Source of the DNA: Oceaniglobus trochenteri
GTDB lineage: Bacteria > Pseudomonadota > Alphaproteobacteria > Rhodobacterales > Rhodobacteraceae
DNA: 64,000 nucleotides
Reading direction: 5' to 3'
Assembly: GCF_020529025.1 (NCBI RefSeq)
Contig: NZ_JACNMM010000002.1
Location: 737,012-801,011, forward strand
Under the pieces are notes generated by a model. It saw only the letters and a list, made by a program, of their open reading frames with translations. It made no database searches and was not told the origin of the DNA. Shown here piece by piece: positions 36,263-45,291 of the stretch (positions are counted from its first letter, which is position 1; the number at the start of each line of letters is the position of its first letter). The position numbers and the translations under genes were made by a program.

Positions 36263-37057
36263 TTAATGGCCCAGGATCTGGCTCAGGAACAGCTTGGTGC
36301 GGTCCGACTTGGGATGCAGGAAGAACTCTTCGGGTTCGTTCTGCTCCACGATCTGGCCCTGGTCCATGAAGATCACGCGGTTGGCGACCTGACGGGCAAA
36401 GCCCATCTCGTGGGTGACGCAGAGCATCGTCATGCCTTCTTCCGCAAGCTCGATCATGGTGTCCAGCACCTCCTTGATCATCTCGGGGTCAAGGGCCGAG
36501 GTGGGTTCGTCGAACAGCATGATGCGCGGCTGCATGCACAGCGACCGGGCGATCGCCACACGCTGCTGCTGACCGCCCGAAAGCTGGCCGGGGTACTTGT
36601 CGGCCTGTTCGGGGATCTTCACCTTGTTGAGGAAATGCATCGCCGTTTCCTCGGCCTCTTTCTTGGGCGTCTTGCGCACCCAGATCGGGGCCAGCGTGCA
36701 GTTCTCGAGAATCGTCAGATGCGGGAACAGGTTGAAGTGCTGAAAGCACATCCCGACTTCCGAGCGGATCTTGTCGATGTTCTTGAGGTCCGACGACAGG
36801 ACGGTGCCGTCGACGGTGATCTTGCCGGCCTGATGCTCCTCCAGCGCATTGATGCAGCGGATCAGCGTCGATTTGCCCGACCCTGAGGGCCCGCAGATGA
36901 CGATCCGCTCGCCGCGATAGACGGTCAGGTCGATGTCGCGCAGAACGTGGAACGTGCCGTACCACTTGTTCATGTTCTCGATCGAGATCGCGACCTCGTC
37001 GCTGACTTTCATCTGCGCGGGGCTGGGGTTGGCGGCGGCGTTGTCGGTCATGGTCAT
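36263..37057 (-). CDS. bztD: Amino-acid ABC transporter ATP-binding protein
   Basis: 264 residues. Walker [22 protein letters not shown]-loop [19 protein letters not shown] signature [15 protein letters not shown], Walker [16 protein letters not shown] and switch His in VTHEMGF are all intact. It energises uptake of glutamate, glutamine, aspartate and asparagine (BztD) or general L-amino acids (AapP); these families cannot be separated by eye. It is the last gene of bztABCD, 15 bases after bztC, with a terminator behind it. AAGGGA precedes the ATG at 37057. Confidence 0.94.
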   Translation of the reverse strand: MTMTDNAAANPSPAQMKVSDEVAISIENMNKWYGTFHVLRDIDLTVYRGERIVICGPSGSGKSTLIRCINALEEHQAGKITVDGTVLSSDLKNIDKIRSEVGMCFQHFNLFPHLTILENCTLAPIWVRKTPKKEAEETAMHFLNKVKIPEQADKYPGQLSGGQQQRVAIARSLCMQPRIMLFDEPTSALDPEMIKEVLDTMIELAEEGMTMLCVTHEMGFARQVANRVIFMDQGQIVEQNEPEEFFLHPKSDRTKLFLSQILGH

Positions 37058-37072
37058 GTGCCAGTCCCTTCC

Positions 37073-38371
37073 TTAACGGTGATCGGTCTGAAGCTGACGC
37101 TCCAGCCATTGCGAATATTGCGAAATGCCATAACAGACGACGAAGAACAGCAGCGCGGCAAGGCCGAGCAGTTCCCAGTAGACACCGTTCCAGTCGGTGC
37201 TGGCCAGGATCGGCCCGCGGATCATGCCCACAAGGTCGAACATCGAGATGATCGAGACGAGAGTGGTATCCTTGAACAGGCCCACCGCCACGTTCACGAT
37301 GCCCGGGATCGAGATCTTCAGCGCCTGGGGCAGGATGATCAGGCGCATGGATTGCGCGTAATCCAGACCCAGGCTTTCGGCGCCCTCGTACTGCCCCTTG
37401 GGCAGGGCGGCCAGGCCGCCGCGGATCACCTCGGCGATATAGGCGCTGGCGAACATGGTGATCATGATGATCACCCGCACGATCAGGTCAAAGTTGGTGC
37501 CCGGCGGCAGGAAATAGGCCAGAACCACGTTCGCCACGAACAGCAGCGTGATCAGCGGCACGCCACGGATGAATTCGATGAAGACCACGCAGATGCCCTT
37601 GACCACCGGCAGGTTGCTTTGCCGCCCCAGCGCCAGAAGGATGCCCAGCGGCAGCGACAGCGAAACACAGACAACGCCAAGGATCAGGTTCAGCATGAAC
37701 CCCCCCATTTCACGGCTGGCCACAGGCTCGAACGCCATGAAACCGGGTGCGGCGGCGGAAACGTATCCGCCAAGCGTCCAGACCACCACGGCCACCACCA
37801 CACCGGCCGCAGCCGCACCGGCGAACGAACGGCGCACGACACGGGCATAGGCGAAGTACCCGGCAACGAAGCCAAGCAGCGCCACCAGCGGCGCAAGGAT
37901 CGTGCCGCCCCAGATCAGGTAATAGGCAACGAAGGGGTAAAGCGCCGTCAGCACCAGCATCCAGCGCGGGAACATCTTCGAGAACAGCAGCGGCGCGATG
38001 GCGATGAACAGCAGCACGAAGGCCAGCGTCGGGCGCCAGTATTCCTCGGACGGGTATTTGAACCCGAAGAGAAGTTGCTGCCAGCGGTCGGCGATCACGG
38101 CGAAACAGCCGCCCCCCGACCCTGCCATGATCTCGCGGCACTGGCGGATGTCCGATGCCTCCCACACGCCGTTGGCGAACCAGGGCACCACCACGGACAG
38201 GACCATGAAGACGAACCAGATCGCCGCGAGGGTGAGAAGCGTGTTGAACCAGCCCGAGAACAGGTTGCTGCGCATCCATTTGACGACCCCGGTTTCCAGC
38301 GCCGGTGGCGGGGATTCGGGGATAACGGTGTCGCGGACAAAGGCGACGGATTGTGCGTGGCTGTCACTCAT
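37073..38371 (-). CDS. bztC: Amino-acid ABC transporter permease (BztC/AapM type)
   Basis: 432 residues, long for a permease as expected for this family. Several membrane helices in the first 230 residues form the BztC-specific N-terminal extension (LAAIWFVFMVLSVVVPWFAN and others). They are followed by the BPD_transp domain with ILLALGRQSNLPVVKGICVV and the EAA-loop motif ALPKGQYEGAESLGLDYAQS. It pairs with BztB to form the heterodimeric channel. AAGGAG lies nine bases before the ATG at 38371. Confidence 0.93.
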   Translation of the reverse strand: MSDSHAQSVAFVRDTVIPESPPPALETGVVKWMRSNLFSGWFNTLLTLAAIWFVFMVLSVVVPWFANGVWEASDIRQCREIMAGSGGGCFAVIADRWQQLLFGFKYPSEEYWRPTLAFVLLFIAIAPLLFSKMFPRWMLVLTALYPFVAYYLIWGGTILAPLVALLGFVAGYFAYARVVRRSFAGAAAAGVVVAVVVWTLGGYVSAAAPGFMAFEPVASREMGGFMLNLILGVVCVSLSLPLGILLALGRQSNLPVVKGICVVFIEFIRGVPLITLLFVANVVLAYFLPPGTNFDLIVRVIIMITMFASAYIAEVIRGGLAALPKGQYEGAESLGLDYAQSMRLIILPQALKISIPGIVNVAVGLFKDTTLVSIISMFDLVGMIRGPILASTDWNGVYWELLGLAALLFFVVCYGISQYSQWLERQLQTDHR

Positions 38372-38398
38372 GACCTGCGCTCCTTCGAACCGACCATA

Positions 38399-39613
38399 TT
38401 ACCGCTCCCTCAGCTTGACGGAGTTGTTGTAGATGTTCATCGCGGTCGAAATGCTCAGGCTGATGACAAGATAGAACAGCATCAGCAGCAGCACGCATTC
38501 GATGGCGCGGCCCGTCTGGTTCAGGGTGATCCCCCCCAATGTGCCGGTCACATCCATGTAGCCCACCGCGATCGCCAGCGACGAGTTCTTGGTGATGTTC
38601 AGGTAGTGCGACACCAGTGGCGGGATGATGACCCGCAGCGCCTGAGGCAGAACGACGAGGTTCATGATCCGCCGGGGCCGCAGGCCAAGCGCGGCGGCCG
38701 CTTCGGACTGGCCCCTGGAGATGGCCTGGATGCCGGCGCGGACGTTCTCGGCGATGAAGGCGCCGGTATAGATCGACAGCGCGAACCACAGCGCGATGAG
38801 CGAGCCGCGAAGCTGGATGCCGCCCTGGAAGTTGAACCCCTTGAGCGCCGGAAGATCCAGCCCGATGGGGCGGCCCAGCAGGAAGAACACGATCAGCGTG
38901 GGCAGGAAGAACAGCGCCACCGAGGGCCAGAAGGTCTTGACCACCTTGCCGCTGTCGTAAAGCACCTTCACCGCATGGCGGCGCAACGCGATGATCCCGA
39001 TGATCGAAGCAATGAAGGCCCCGATGACGAACCATGCCCCTGGCCCCATGATGGGCGCGGGAATATAGACGCCCCGGTTGGTAAAGGCGAAGGCGCCGAA
39101 CAACAGCGACGAATCCGGGTCTTCACCACGGAATGCGCTGGGGGCAGGCAGGCTGACCGTCATGATCGAGAAGATGATGAGGATCCAGATCAGCACCGGA
39201 ACGTTGCGGAAGGCCTCGACGTAGATCGCCATGATCTTGCGCACCAGCCAGTTGTTGGACAGGCGCAGAACCCCCGCAAACACGCCGATCACGGTGGCCG
39301 ACACACAGGCCAGCACCGCAACGATGAGGGTGTTCAGGATGCCGACGACCGAGGCGCGCAAATGGGTGCTTTGACTGTCGTATTCGATCGGTCGCTGGTT
39401 GATGTCATAGCCCGATGGCGAGCCGAGGAATTCATAAGAGATATCCAGCCCCTGCGCCGCAAGATTGCTGAGCAGGTTGGCGCCGAGAAACGCCATGACG
39501 GCGATCAGGAACGCAAGGGCGATGCCCTGGAAGGTGTAGGATCGGTAACGGGTGTCGCTCAACAGCATGGAAAGCCGGAACGATTCCCTGTGCGGGTCGG
39601 TTAGTGCTGACAT
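38399..39613 (-). CDS. bztB: Amino-acid ABC transporter permease (BztB/AapQ type)
   Basis: 404 residues from MSALTDPHRESFRLSMLLSD (ATG at 39613). Multiple transmembrane helices are visible, a large periplasmic loop near residues 60-95 (SPSGYDINQRPIEYDSQSTH), and the EAA-loop AISRGQSEAAAALGLRPRRI near the C-terminus. It is 27 bases upstream of bztC. The 127-base gap to bztA contains a stem-loop. Confidence 0.92.
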   Translation of the reverse strand: MSALTDPHRESFRLSMLLSDTRYRSYTFQGIALAFLIAVMAFLGANLLSNLAAQGLDISYEFLGSPSGYDINQRPIEYDSQSTHLRASVVGILNTLIVAVLACVSATVIGVFAGVLRLSNNWLVRKIMAIYVEAFRNVPVLIWILIIFSIMTVSLPAPSAFRGEDPDSSLLFGAFAFTNRGVYIPAPIMGPGAWFVIGAFIASIIGIIALRRHAVKVLYDSGKVVKTFWPSVALFFLPTLIVFFLLGRPIGLDLPALKGFNFQGGIQLRGSLIALWFALSIYTGAFIAENVRAGIQAISRGQSEAAAALGLRPRRIMNLVVLPQALRVIIPPLVSHYLNITKNSSLAIAVGYMDVTGTLGGITLNQTGRAIECVLLLMLFYLVISLSISTAMNIYNNSVKLRER

Positions 39614-39701
39614 GGTGCCATCCCTGTGGCTGTCCGGTTTCTGGTATGGCGGCTTTGCCGCTCGTTCTGCCCGGACTTGTTTTGGACTGTCTTGAACGAA
39701 A

Positions 39702-39726
39702 CGGGCGTGGAGATCATCCACGCCCG
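39702..39726 (-). promoter_or_regulatory. Stem-loop between bztA and bztB (attenuator / mRNA-stabiliser)
   Basis: The perfect 10-bp stem CGGGCGTGGA / TCCACGCCCG with loop GATCA lies just after the bztA stop codon; only TTTCG follows on the minus strand. Partial terminators of this kind after the binding-protein gene are known to raise its expression over the permease genes in ABC operons. Confidence 0.7.
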
Positions 39727-39740
39727 CCCGTTATCGGATT

Positions 39741-40760
39741 TTACCGGAACGGCGGCGAGTACAGCAGCCCGCCGTTGGTCCACTGCGCGTTCAGACCGCG
39801 CGCAAGGCCGATCGGCGTGTTCTCACCGATGGTTTTCTCGAAGATTTCGCCGTAGTTGCCGTTGGCGGCAATCGCCTTGGCGGCCCAGTCGGCGTCAAGA
39901 CCGATCATCGCGCCCAGGTCACCCTCGGTGCCCAGCAGGCGGTTGACCTCGGGGCTGGTGCCGGCGCTGGCCGACATTTCGGCGACATTGGCACTGGTCA
40001 CGCCCAGTTCTTCGGCGGCGATCAGCGCGTTCAGCGTCCAGCGTGCGATGTCACCCCAGTCGTTGTCGCCGTGGCGGACAAGCGGGCCCAGCGGCTCTTT
40101 CGAGATGATCTCGGGCAGGATCACGTGATCGCTCGGGGTCTCGAAGGTGGCGCGGGTCGAGGCCAGACCGCTGGCGTCGGTGGTGTAGGTATCGCAGGCG
40201 CCGGCAGTGTACTGCTGGATCGCTTCGGCGTTGGTTTCGATCGGCACCGGCTCATAGCTCATGCCGTTCTTGCGGAAGAAATCGGCAAGGTTCAGTTCGG
40301 TGGTGCTGCCGGTCTGGATGCAGACGGTGGCGCCGTCCAGATCCTTGGCCGAGGTCACACCCAGCGCCTTGGGAACGATGAAGCCCTGACCGTCATAGTA
40401 GTTCACACCGACGAAATCGAACTTGAGGTCGGTGTCGCGGCTGAAGGTCCAGGTGGTGTTGCGGGCCAGCAGGTCGATCTCGCCCGATGCCAGCGCGGTA
40501 AAGCGGGTCTTGCCGGTGGTCGAAACGAATTCGACGGCTTCCGGGTCGCCCAGGACAGCGGCGGCAACGGCACGGCACACGGCCACGTCGAAACCTTCCC
40601 AGCGGCCGTTCGCATCGGGGGCCGAGAAGCCGGCAAGGCCGGTAGTCACGCCGCAGTTCAGCTTGCCGCGTGCCTTCACGTCATCCAACGTGGCAGCAGC
40701 AGCAGCGCCCGCGATCAGGCTGGTGGCCGTCAGCGCACCGAGAAACACGGTTTTTTTCAT
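39741..40760 (-). CDS. bztA: Amino-acid ABC transporter substrate-binding protein
   Basis: 339 residues from MKKTVFLGALTATSLIAGAA (ATG at 40760), with a classical signal peptide cleaved near AAA-ATLDD. VKARGKLNCGVTTGLAGFSA, NGRWEGFDVAVCRAVAAAVL and LASGEIDLLARNTTWTFSRD are the AapJ/BztA family pattern, longer than typical family 3 binding proteins. It is the periplasmic receptor for acidic amino acids and their amides. GGAAGAGG precedes the start. Confidence 0.94.
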   Translation of the reverse strand: MKKTVFLGALTATSLIAGAAAAATLDDVKARGKLNCGVTTGLAGFSAPDANGRWEGFDVAVCRAVAAAVLGDPEAVEFVSTTGKTRFTALASGEIDLLARNTTWTFSRDTDLKFDFVGVNYYDGQGFIVPKALGVTSAKDLDGATVCIQTGSTTELNLADFFRKNGMSYEPVPIETNAEAIQQYTAGACDTYTTDASGLASTRATFETPSDHVILPEIISKEPLGPLVRHGDNDWGDIARWTLNALIAAEELGVTSANVAEMSASAGTSPEVNRLLGTEGDLGAMIGLDADWAAKAIAANGNYGEIFEKTIGENTPIGLARGLNAQWTNGGLLYSPPFR

Positions 40761-40781
40761 TTTTACCTCTTCCTGATTTTC

Positions 40782-40826
40782 CCGCTTTCTCAACAAAAGC
40801 GGTTCATCCGGTCCTCCCTGGACCGT
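40782..40826 (-). promoter_or_regulatory. Two stem-loops in the bztA leader
   Basis: CCGCTTT/AAAGCGG (40782-40802) lies immediately before the bztA ribosome-binding site and CGGTCC/GGACCG (40808-40826) next to it. They could affect ribosome access or mRNA stability; no known riboswitch is recognised. Confidence 0.4.
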
Positions 40827-40873
40827 CGTTCTTTATGACGGGAACCATGTTGGACACGGCCCCTCGGAGGCAA

Positions 40874-40903
40874 GTGTGGCGTCTTTCATCACGAAAGGTC
40901 AAG
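40874..40903 (-). promoter_or_regulatory. Candidate bztA promoter
   Basis: On the minus strand TTGACC (40898-40903) and CACACT (40874-40879) are separated by 18 bases, a sigma-70-like arrangement with good -35 and weak -10. This is the only such pair seen in the 179-base gap upstream of bztA. Confidence 0.3.
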
Positions 40904-40939
40904 GGTGGGATAACGAGATACGATCAAAAAGTCGGGTGC

Positions 40940-41695
40940 TTACCCATGGTTAATTCGCTGTTCCCCTACCCCTGAATTGGCCTCCAGCCCATTTGAAAGG
41001 CGCATGAAATTATGCGCGTGCAGGAATTCCGACCGTTTCAGCGCGGCCTTTTCGGCGGCTTCCTCGTCCTGGCCCCATTGTTCGGCCTGCCATTCCTCGT
41101 CCAGGCGCGACAGCGACCAGCCCGCATCGGGCGTGATCTGCCCCCGGGCCACGGCCAGGCCAAGGATGAAAGACCCCGAGAGGCTGACCAGATCGTGAAA
41201 GGCGGTGATGTCGAAATCCGACATCGCGGCCATGGTTCCGGTCAGCGCCGCCAGCACCTCGGGGGGCTGGTCCACAGGCATCACGCCGGAGGTCACGAAA
41301 AGGCGCGCGCCCAGGTCGCGACGCACCCAGTCCAGCAGCGGATCCCACCGTTCGGCCTGCCGCTCGATCAGAGACTGCGGCCCCACCGCGCGATAGCACA
41401 GCAGGTCGGTGCCGGCATAATCCGCGATCATCGACTCGACCACCGGACGCTGCGGCGCGACCTTGTCCAGCGCGGCATTGGCGCTGCGGGTATTGGGCAT
41501 CGAGAGCGGGTTGATCCTTTCGCCCTGCGCCTGCCATTCCCCCGCCACCGCATCGGCAAGGGCGCGCGAGGGCAGAACCACCAGCGTGCGCGCCGGGGTG
41601 CGCACCGGGCGGCCGTCAAGCTGGATCGCGAAACCCTCGCCCTCGGGCACCACGGCGGCCGCCTTCCAGAATCGTTTCGTTCCCCATTCGGCCAT
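40940..41695 (-). CDS. ATP12 family chaperone
   Basis: 251 residues from AEWGTKRFWKAAAVVPEGEG. QLDGRPVRTPARTLVVLPS and LALADAVAGEWQAQ-type block, NPLSMPNTRSANAALDKV, and ADYAGTDLLCYRAVGP are diagnostic of ATP12 (PF07542), which in mitochondria assembles the F1 alpha subunit; the alphaproteobacterial form is assumed to do the same in the cytoplasm. Its start overlaps the RluA-like stop by one base (TGATG). It is not near the atp operon, which lies about 27 kb away. Confidence 0.9.
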   Translation of the reverse strand: MAEWGTKRFWKAAAVVPEGEGFAIQLDGRPVRTPARTLVVLPSRALADAVAGEWQAQGERINPLSMPNTRSANAALDKVAPQRPVVESMIADYAGTDLLCYRAVGPQSLIERQAERWDPLLDWVRRDLGARLFVTSGVMPVDQPPEVLAALTGTMAAMSDFDITAFHDLVSLSGSFILGLAVARGQITPDAGWSLSRLDEEWQAEQWGQDEEAAEKAALKRSEFLHAHNFMRLSNGLEANSGVGEQRINHG

Positions 41696-42747
41696 CAGAT
41701 TTCTTCCTCGAAGGGATCGGCAGGCACATCGCCCGGCACCCACTCCAACTGTTCAAAGGTGCGGGCCATGTGGTCGGGCAAGGGCGCGGTCACGGTCATC
41801 ATCGCGCCGCTGACCGGGTGGCGGAAGGTCAGCGACCGGGCGTGCAGGTGCAGCTTGCGGCTGATGTCGCCACCCAGTTGCGCGCCCCAGCCATCGCCCA
41901 GGTTTTCCTGACCCGATCCACCGTATTTGCCATCGCCGATGATGGGATGCCCCATCTCGGCCATGTGGGCGCGCAGCTGGTGCGTGCGCCCCGTCACCGG
42001 CACCAGGGCCATCCACGAGGTGCGCCCGCCCAGGGCCGAAAGGACGGCGTAATCGGTCGTGGCGCGCTTTGCGCCCTCGGTCTTGTCCACCTCGGCGGGG
42101 TGGATGCAGATCATCTTTTCCGCCTCGCCCTTGGCCCCGTGGCCCGGGGCCTTCATCAGCCCGTATTTCACCGTTCCCATGCGCGGATGCGGCACACCGG
42201 CGACGGCGGCCCAGTATATCTTGCGGGTGCCGCGATGGCGCAGCGCTTCGGTCAGCCCCTTGGCCGCCATCCGGGTGCGCGCCAGCAGAAGGACGCCCGA
42301 GGTGTCCTTGTCCAGCCGGTGCACCAGACGCGGCTTTTCCTCGGCATCGCCCTGCAGCGCCGCCGAAAGGCCATCCACATGGCGGGTCTGCTTGCTGCCG
42401 CCCTGGGTGGGCAGGCCGGGCGGCTTGTTCAGGGCGATGATGTGATCGTCCTGCCAGATCACGCAGCCGCGCATCATCTGTGCATCGGCCTTCGAGATCT
42501 TCTCGGTGGTGCGATCAACCGCCGGGCCACGTTCCTCGGGCAGGGGCGGAATGCGCACCGCCTGCCCCACCGCCAGCCGCGACGCCGGTTTCACCCGGCC
42601 AGAATCGACGCGGATTTCACCCTTGCGGCACATCTTCTCGATCTGGATCTGGCTGATCTGGGGAAACTTGCGCCGGAACCAACGGTCCAGCCGCTGATCG
42701 CCCTCGTCCTCGCCCACCGTCAAAGTCTGAACGCCGCTCATGCCCAT
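41695..42747 (-). CDS. RluA family (RluC-like) 23S rRNA pseudouridine synthase
   Basis: 350 residues. An N-terminal S4-like domain (DQRLDRWFRRKFPQISQIQI, GRVKPASRLAVGQAVRIPPL) precedes the catalytic domain with the HRLDKDTSGVLLLARTRMAA motif containing the catalytic Asp. PVTGRTHQLRAHMAEMGHPI is the second conserved block. It probably modifies 23S rRNA uridines, as RluC does. The start may be 42747 or 42741 (MSGVQTL); both lie inside the end of crcB, so the genes are coupled. Confidence 0.9.
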   Translation of the reverse strand: MGMSGVQTLTVGEDEGDQRLDRWFRRKFPQISQIQIEKMCRKGEIRVDSGRVKPASRLAVGQAVRIPPLPEERGPAVDRTTEKISKADAQMMRGCVIWQDDHIIALNKPPGLPTQGGSKQTRHVDGLSAALQGDAEEKPRLVHRLDKDTSGVLLLARTRMAAKGLTEALRHRGTRKIYWAAVAGVPHPRMGTVKYGLMKAPGHGAKGEAEKMICIHPAEVDKTEGAKRATTDYAVLSALGGRTSWMALVPVTGRTHQLRAHMAEMGHPIIGDGKYGGSGQENLGDGWGAQLGGDISRKLHLHARSLTFRHPVSGAMMTVTAPLPDHMARTFEQLEWVPGDVPADPFEEEI

Positions 42748-43115
42748 ATCCCCCGTGCTGTCAGCACTCCAAGAAACAACGCGCCAACCGCGCCTCCGAC
42801 CGACAGGACGACATAAAGGGCCGCGCTGCCCGTCTGTCCCCGTTCGATCAATGTGACCGTTTCCAGCGAAAATGCCGAAAAGGTCGTGAAGCCGCCCAGA
42901 AGCCCCGTCATCACGAAGGGCGCCAGGTGGGTCTGTGATTTCTGCGCGGCGAACACCACGAAGACGCCCATGATGAACGACCCCACGACATTGGCCAGCA
43001 GAACCGCCAGCGGAAAGCCGGGGCCAAAGGCGCGCAGCACTGCAACCCCGGTCAGATACCGGGCCGAAGCCCCGATGGCGCCGCCCAGGGCGACCTGAAG
43101 AACCGTTGACATCAT
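42738..43115 (-). CDS. crcB: Fluoride ion channel CrcB/Fluc
   Basis: 125 residues with four membrane helices. The GGAIGASARYLTG start, LLANVVGSFIMGVFV (conserved Asn) and GLLGGFTTFSAFSLE (the GGxTTFSTF signature) identify the dual-topology fluoride exporter of the inner membrane. It lies 31 bases after rarA and overlaps the RluA-like gene by ten bases. No fluoride riboswitch was seen in front of it. Confidence 0.94.
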   Translation of the reverse strand: MMSTVLQVALGGAIGASARYLTGVAVLRAFGPGFPLAVLLANVVGSFIMGVFVVFAAQKSQTHLAPFVMTGLLGGFTTFSAFSLETVTLIERGQTGSAALYVVLSVGGAVGALFLGVLTARGIWA

Positions 43116-43146
43116 CGCCGCTGCATCCTTCGGAACCGGGGGGATG

Positions 43147-44469
43147 TCAACCGTCGCCCCTGCCCGCCCGCTTCGCGCGAAGCCCGGCGAACCAGTCGAG
43201 CCGCTTTTTCAGGTCGCGTTCGAATCCGCGTTCGACCGGGGCGTAGAAGGCCGCCCGCTTCATGCCGTCGGGAAAATAGTTCTGGCCGGAAAACGCGTCT
43301 TCGGCGTCGTGGTCATAGGCGTATCCGGCGCCATAGCCCTGATCCTTCATCAGCGACGTTGGCGCGTTCAGGATGTGCTTGGGGGGCGGGGCGCTGCCGG
43401 TCTTCTTGGCCGACACCCGGGCCGCCTTGTAGGCATTGTACCCGGCGTTCGATTTCGGAGCGAGCGCAAGATAGGTCACCGCCTGCCCCAGGGCCAGTTC
43501 GCCTTCGGGGCTGCCCAGCCGTTCGAACACCTGCCAGGCCGACAGGCAGATCTGCTGCGCCTCGGGGTCGGCCAGGCCGATATCCTCGATCGCCATGCGC
43601 AGGATGCGTCGCGCAAGGTATCGCGGGTCTTCGCCGCCCTCCAGCATCCGCGCCAGCCAGTAAAGCGCCGCGTCCGGATCGGAACCGCGCACCGATTTGT
43701 GCAGGGCCGAAATCAGGTTGTATTGCTCGTCCCCCGACTTGTCGTATTTCGCCGCCCGCTTCATCAGGCGCGCAGTCAGGGCGTCGGTGTCCAGCGGACC
43801 GGTGGTTTTCCAGGCGTTCACCTGTTCGATCAGGTTCAGCAGGGCGCGCCCGTCGCCATCGGCCATGTTCAGAAGCGCCACCCGCGCCTCCGGCGTCAGC
43901 GGCAGGGGCTTGCCCAGCTCGGCCTCGGCCCGCTGCGCCATCAGCTCAAGATCCTCGTCCGAAAGCCGGGTGAGAACCAGAACCTGCGCCCGGCTGAGAA
44001 GCGCGGCGTTCAATTCGAACGACGGGTTCTCCGTGGTCGCACCCACCAGCAGGATCGTTCCATCCTCCATATGCGGCAGGAACCCGTCTTGCTGCGCCTT
44101 GTTGAAGCGATGAATCTCGTCGACGAAAAGAAGCGTTCCCTTGCCGTTGGCGCGGCGCATCTTTGCCGCCTCGAAGACCTTGCGCAATTCGGGAACGCCG
44201 GTGAAGATAGCGCTGATCTGGATGAAATGCAGATCCGTCTCGTCGGCCAGAAGCCGGGCGATGGTGGTCTTGCCCACGCCGGGCGGCCCCCAGAACACCA
44301 GCGACGACAACGACCCCGACGCCAGCATCACGCCCAGCGGGCCCTCGGGGCCCAGCACCTGCTGCTGTCCGATCACCTCGGACAGGGCGCGGGGGCGCAG
44401 GCGGTCGGCCAGGGGGCGGGGTGCCGTGGTCTGGGCTGCGGGTTCGTCATTTGCGAAAAGATCGGTCAT
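43147..44469 (-). CDS. rarA: Replication-associated recombination protein A (MgsA)
   Basis: 440 residues of an AAA+ clamp-loader-related ATPase. Walker A FWGPPGVGKTTIARLLADET, Walker B LLFVDEIHRFNKAQQDGFLP, sensor ILLVGATTENPSFELNAALL and the C-terminal MgsA tetramerisation part (GNxxYNAYKAA-type stretch SNAGYNAYKAARV) are present. It acts at stalled replication forks. An N-terminal segment with RPLADRLRPRALSEVIGQQQ matches family starts. It heads the rarA-crcB-rluA-like-ATP12 gene chain. Confidence 0.95.
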   Translation of the reverse strand: MTDLFANDEPAAQTTAPRPLADRLRPRALSEVIGQQQVLGPEGPLGVMLASGSLSSLVFWGPPGVGKTTIARLLADETDLHFIQISAIFTGVPELRKVFEAAKMRRANGKGTLLFVDEIHRFNKAQQDGFLPHMEDGTILLVGATTENPSFELNAALLSRAQVLVLTRLSDEDLELMAQRAEAELGKPLPLTPEARVALLNMADGDGRALLNLIEQVNAWKTTGPLDTDALTARLMKRAAKYDKSGDEQYNLISALHKSVRGSDPDAALYWLARMLEGGEDPRYLARRILRMAIEDIGLADPEAQQICLSAWQVFERLGSPEGELALGQAVTYLALAPKSNAGYNAYKAARVSAKKTGSAPPPKHILNAPTSLMKDQGYGAGYAYDHDAEDAFSGQNYFPDGMKRAAFYAPVERGFERDLKKRLDWFAGLRAKRAGRGDG

Positions 44470-44528
44470 GGCGCCATTCTAGGGCCTGGGGCCGGGTGCC
44501 GAAAGAACGAACCGTACACCCGCCCCGG

Positions 44529-44558
44529 AAAACGCGCGACCCGCAAGCGGGCCGCGCC
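44529..44558 (-). terminator. Terminator of luxI
   Basis: The stem GCGCG-A-CCCGC (44534-44544) / GCGGG-C-CGCGC (44547-44557), one mismatch, loop AA, is followed on the minus strand by GTTTTCC. It lies about 65 bases after the luxI stop and separates it from rarA. Confidence 0.65.
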
Positions 44559-44623
44559 GGGGGAATCAACCCGACAGGATGACCACGAGGCGCCCGATCA
44601 TCCCGCCGCACAGGGCAAGGCCG

Positions 44624-45214
44624 TCAGTGCAGCTGATCCGAGAAGTTCATCGAAACCACCTGGTTGTTGACACCCTCGATCTCCATCACCGGGCCCATGG
44701 CCGTCATGTCGACGCCGACACGGCCTGCCCAGCGGGGCCAGTTCGCGTTCAGCAGGGTCAGGCAACTGGTTGCACCAAGATCGCGGGCGGCCTTGGCCAG
44801 TTCGAACACCAGCCGCGCATGAACCACCCGCCGCCGGTTGGCAGGCACATTGTGCGACACGAACAGGCGGCTGCTTTCCCAGACCGTTTCGCCCACCGGT
44901 GCCTCGTCATAAAGCAGGCACGAGGGGATCGTGTCGAGCAATCCGCGCTGTGCGTCGCGGATCATGTAGGAATAGATGCCGCACTTCGCCGTGGTCGGGG
45001 TAAGGCGGTTGCCCGCCAGAACCTGGCCCAATTCGTCATGCACCACCACCCAACGGCTGGCAGGCGTGTCGTATTGATCGTATTCCATGCCCATCGCCTG
45101 GGGCAGATCCCACTTGTTGTGTTCGATGAAAAGCTGGCGCCTTGCGCGGAACATGTTGGCGAAAAGTTCGCCATGTGCGTGGATATTGGCGAAAGAAAGA
45201 GTCGTGGTCTGCAT
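44624..45214 (-). CDS. luxI: Acyl-homoserine-lactone synthase (LuxI family)
   Basis: 196 residues from MQTTTLSFANIHAHGELFAN. All family-invariant residues can be aligned: R25, F29, W35 (FRARRQLFIEHNKWD), D46 and D49 (EYDQYD), R70 (AGNRLTP), E113 and R116 (WESSRLFV). It makes an AHL signal from SAM and acyl-ACP; chain length cannot be predicted. The ATG at 45214 has a strong GGAGG seven bases upstream, ruling out the longer form from 45256. The luxR gene lies 74 bases upstream on the same strand. Confidence 0.94.
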   Translation of the reverse strand: MQTTTLSFANIHAHGELFANMFRARRQLFIEHNKWDLPQAMGMEYDQYDTPASRWVVVHDELGQVLAGNRLTPTTAKCGIYSYMIRDAQRGLLDTIPSCLLYDEAPVGETVWESSRLFVSHNVPANRRRVVHARLVFELAKAARDLGATSCLTLLNANWPRWAGRVGVDMTAMGPVMEIEGVNNQVVSMNFSDQLH

Positions 45215-45273
45215 TTGAGCCTCCAAAACAGAATCCGGGAACATCCCCGACTCCATCTAAGGGCGAACAACGC

Positions 45274-45291
45274 ATAAGTTTAACATACTTA
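45274..45291 (-). promoter_or_regulatory. Candidate lux-box-like inverted repeat upstream of luxI
   Basis: ATAAGTTTAACATACTTA contains TAAGT and ACTTA arms separated by seven bases, 60-77 bases before the luxI start, overlapping the luxR stop codon. Position and dyad symmetry suit a LuxR site, but it does not match a known lux box consensus closely. Confidence 0.3.

Noticed and set aside
36947..39604. 885-codon plus-strand open frame opposite bztB/bztC
   Set aside because: Histidine/arginine/glutamine-rich translation with no domain, antisense to clear permease genes.
42738..43115. Fluoride riboswitch controlling crcB
   Set aside because: crcB starts 31 bases after rarA in a chain of genes; there is no room for, and no sign of, the riboswitch fold.
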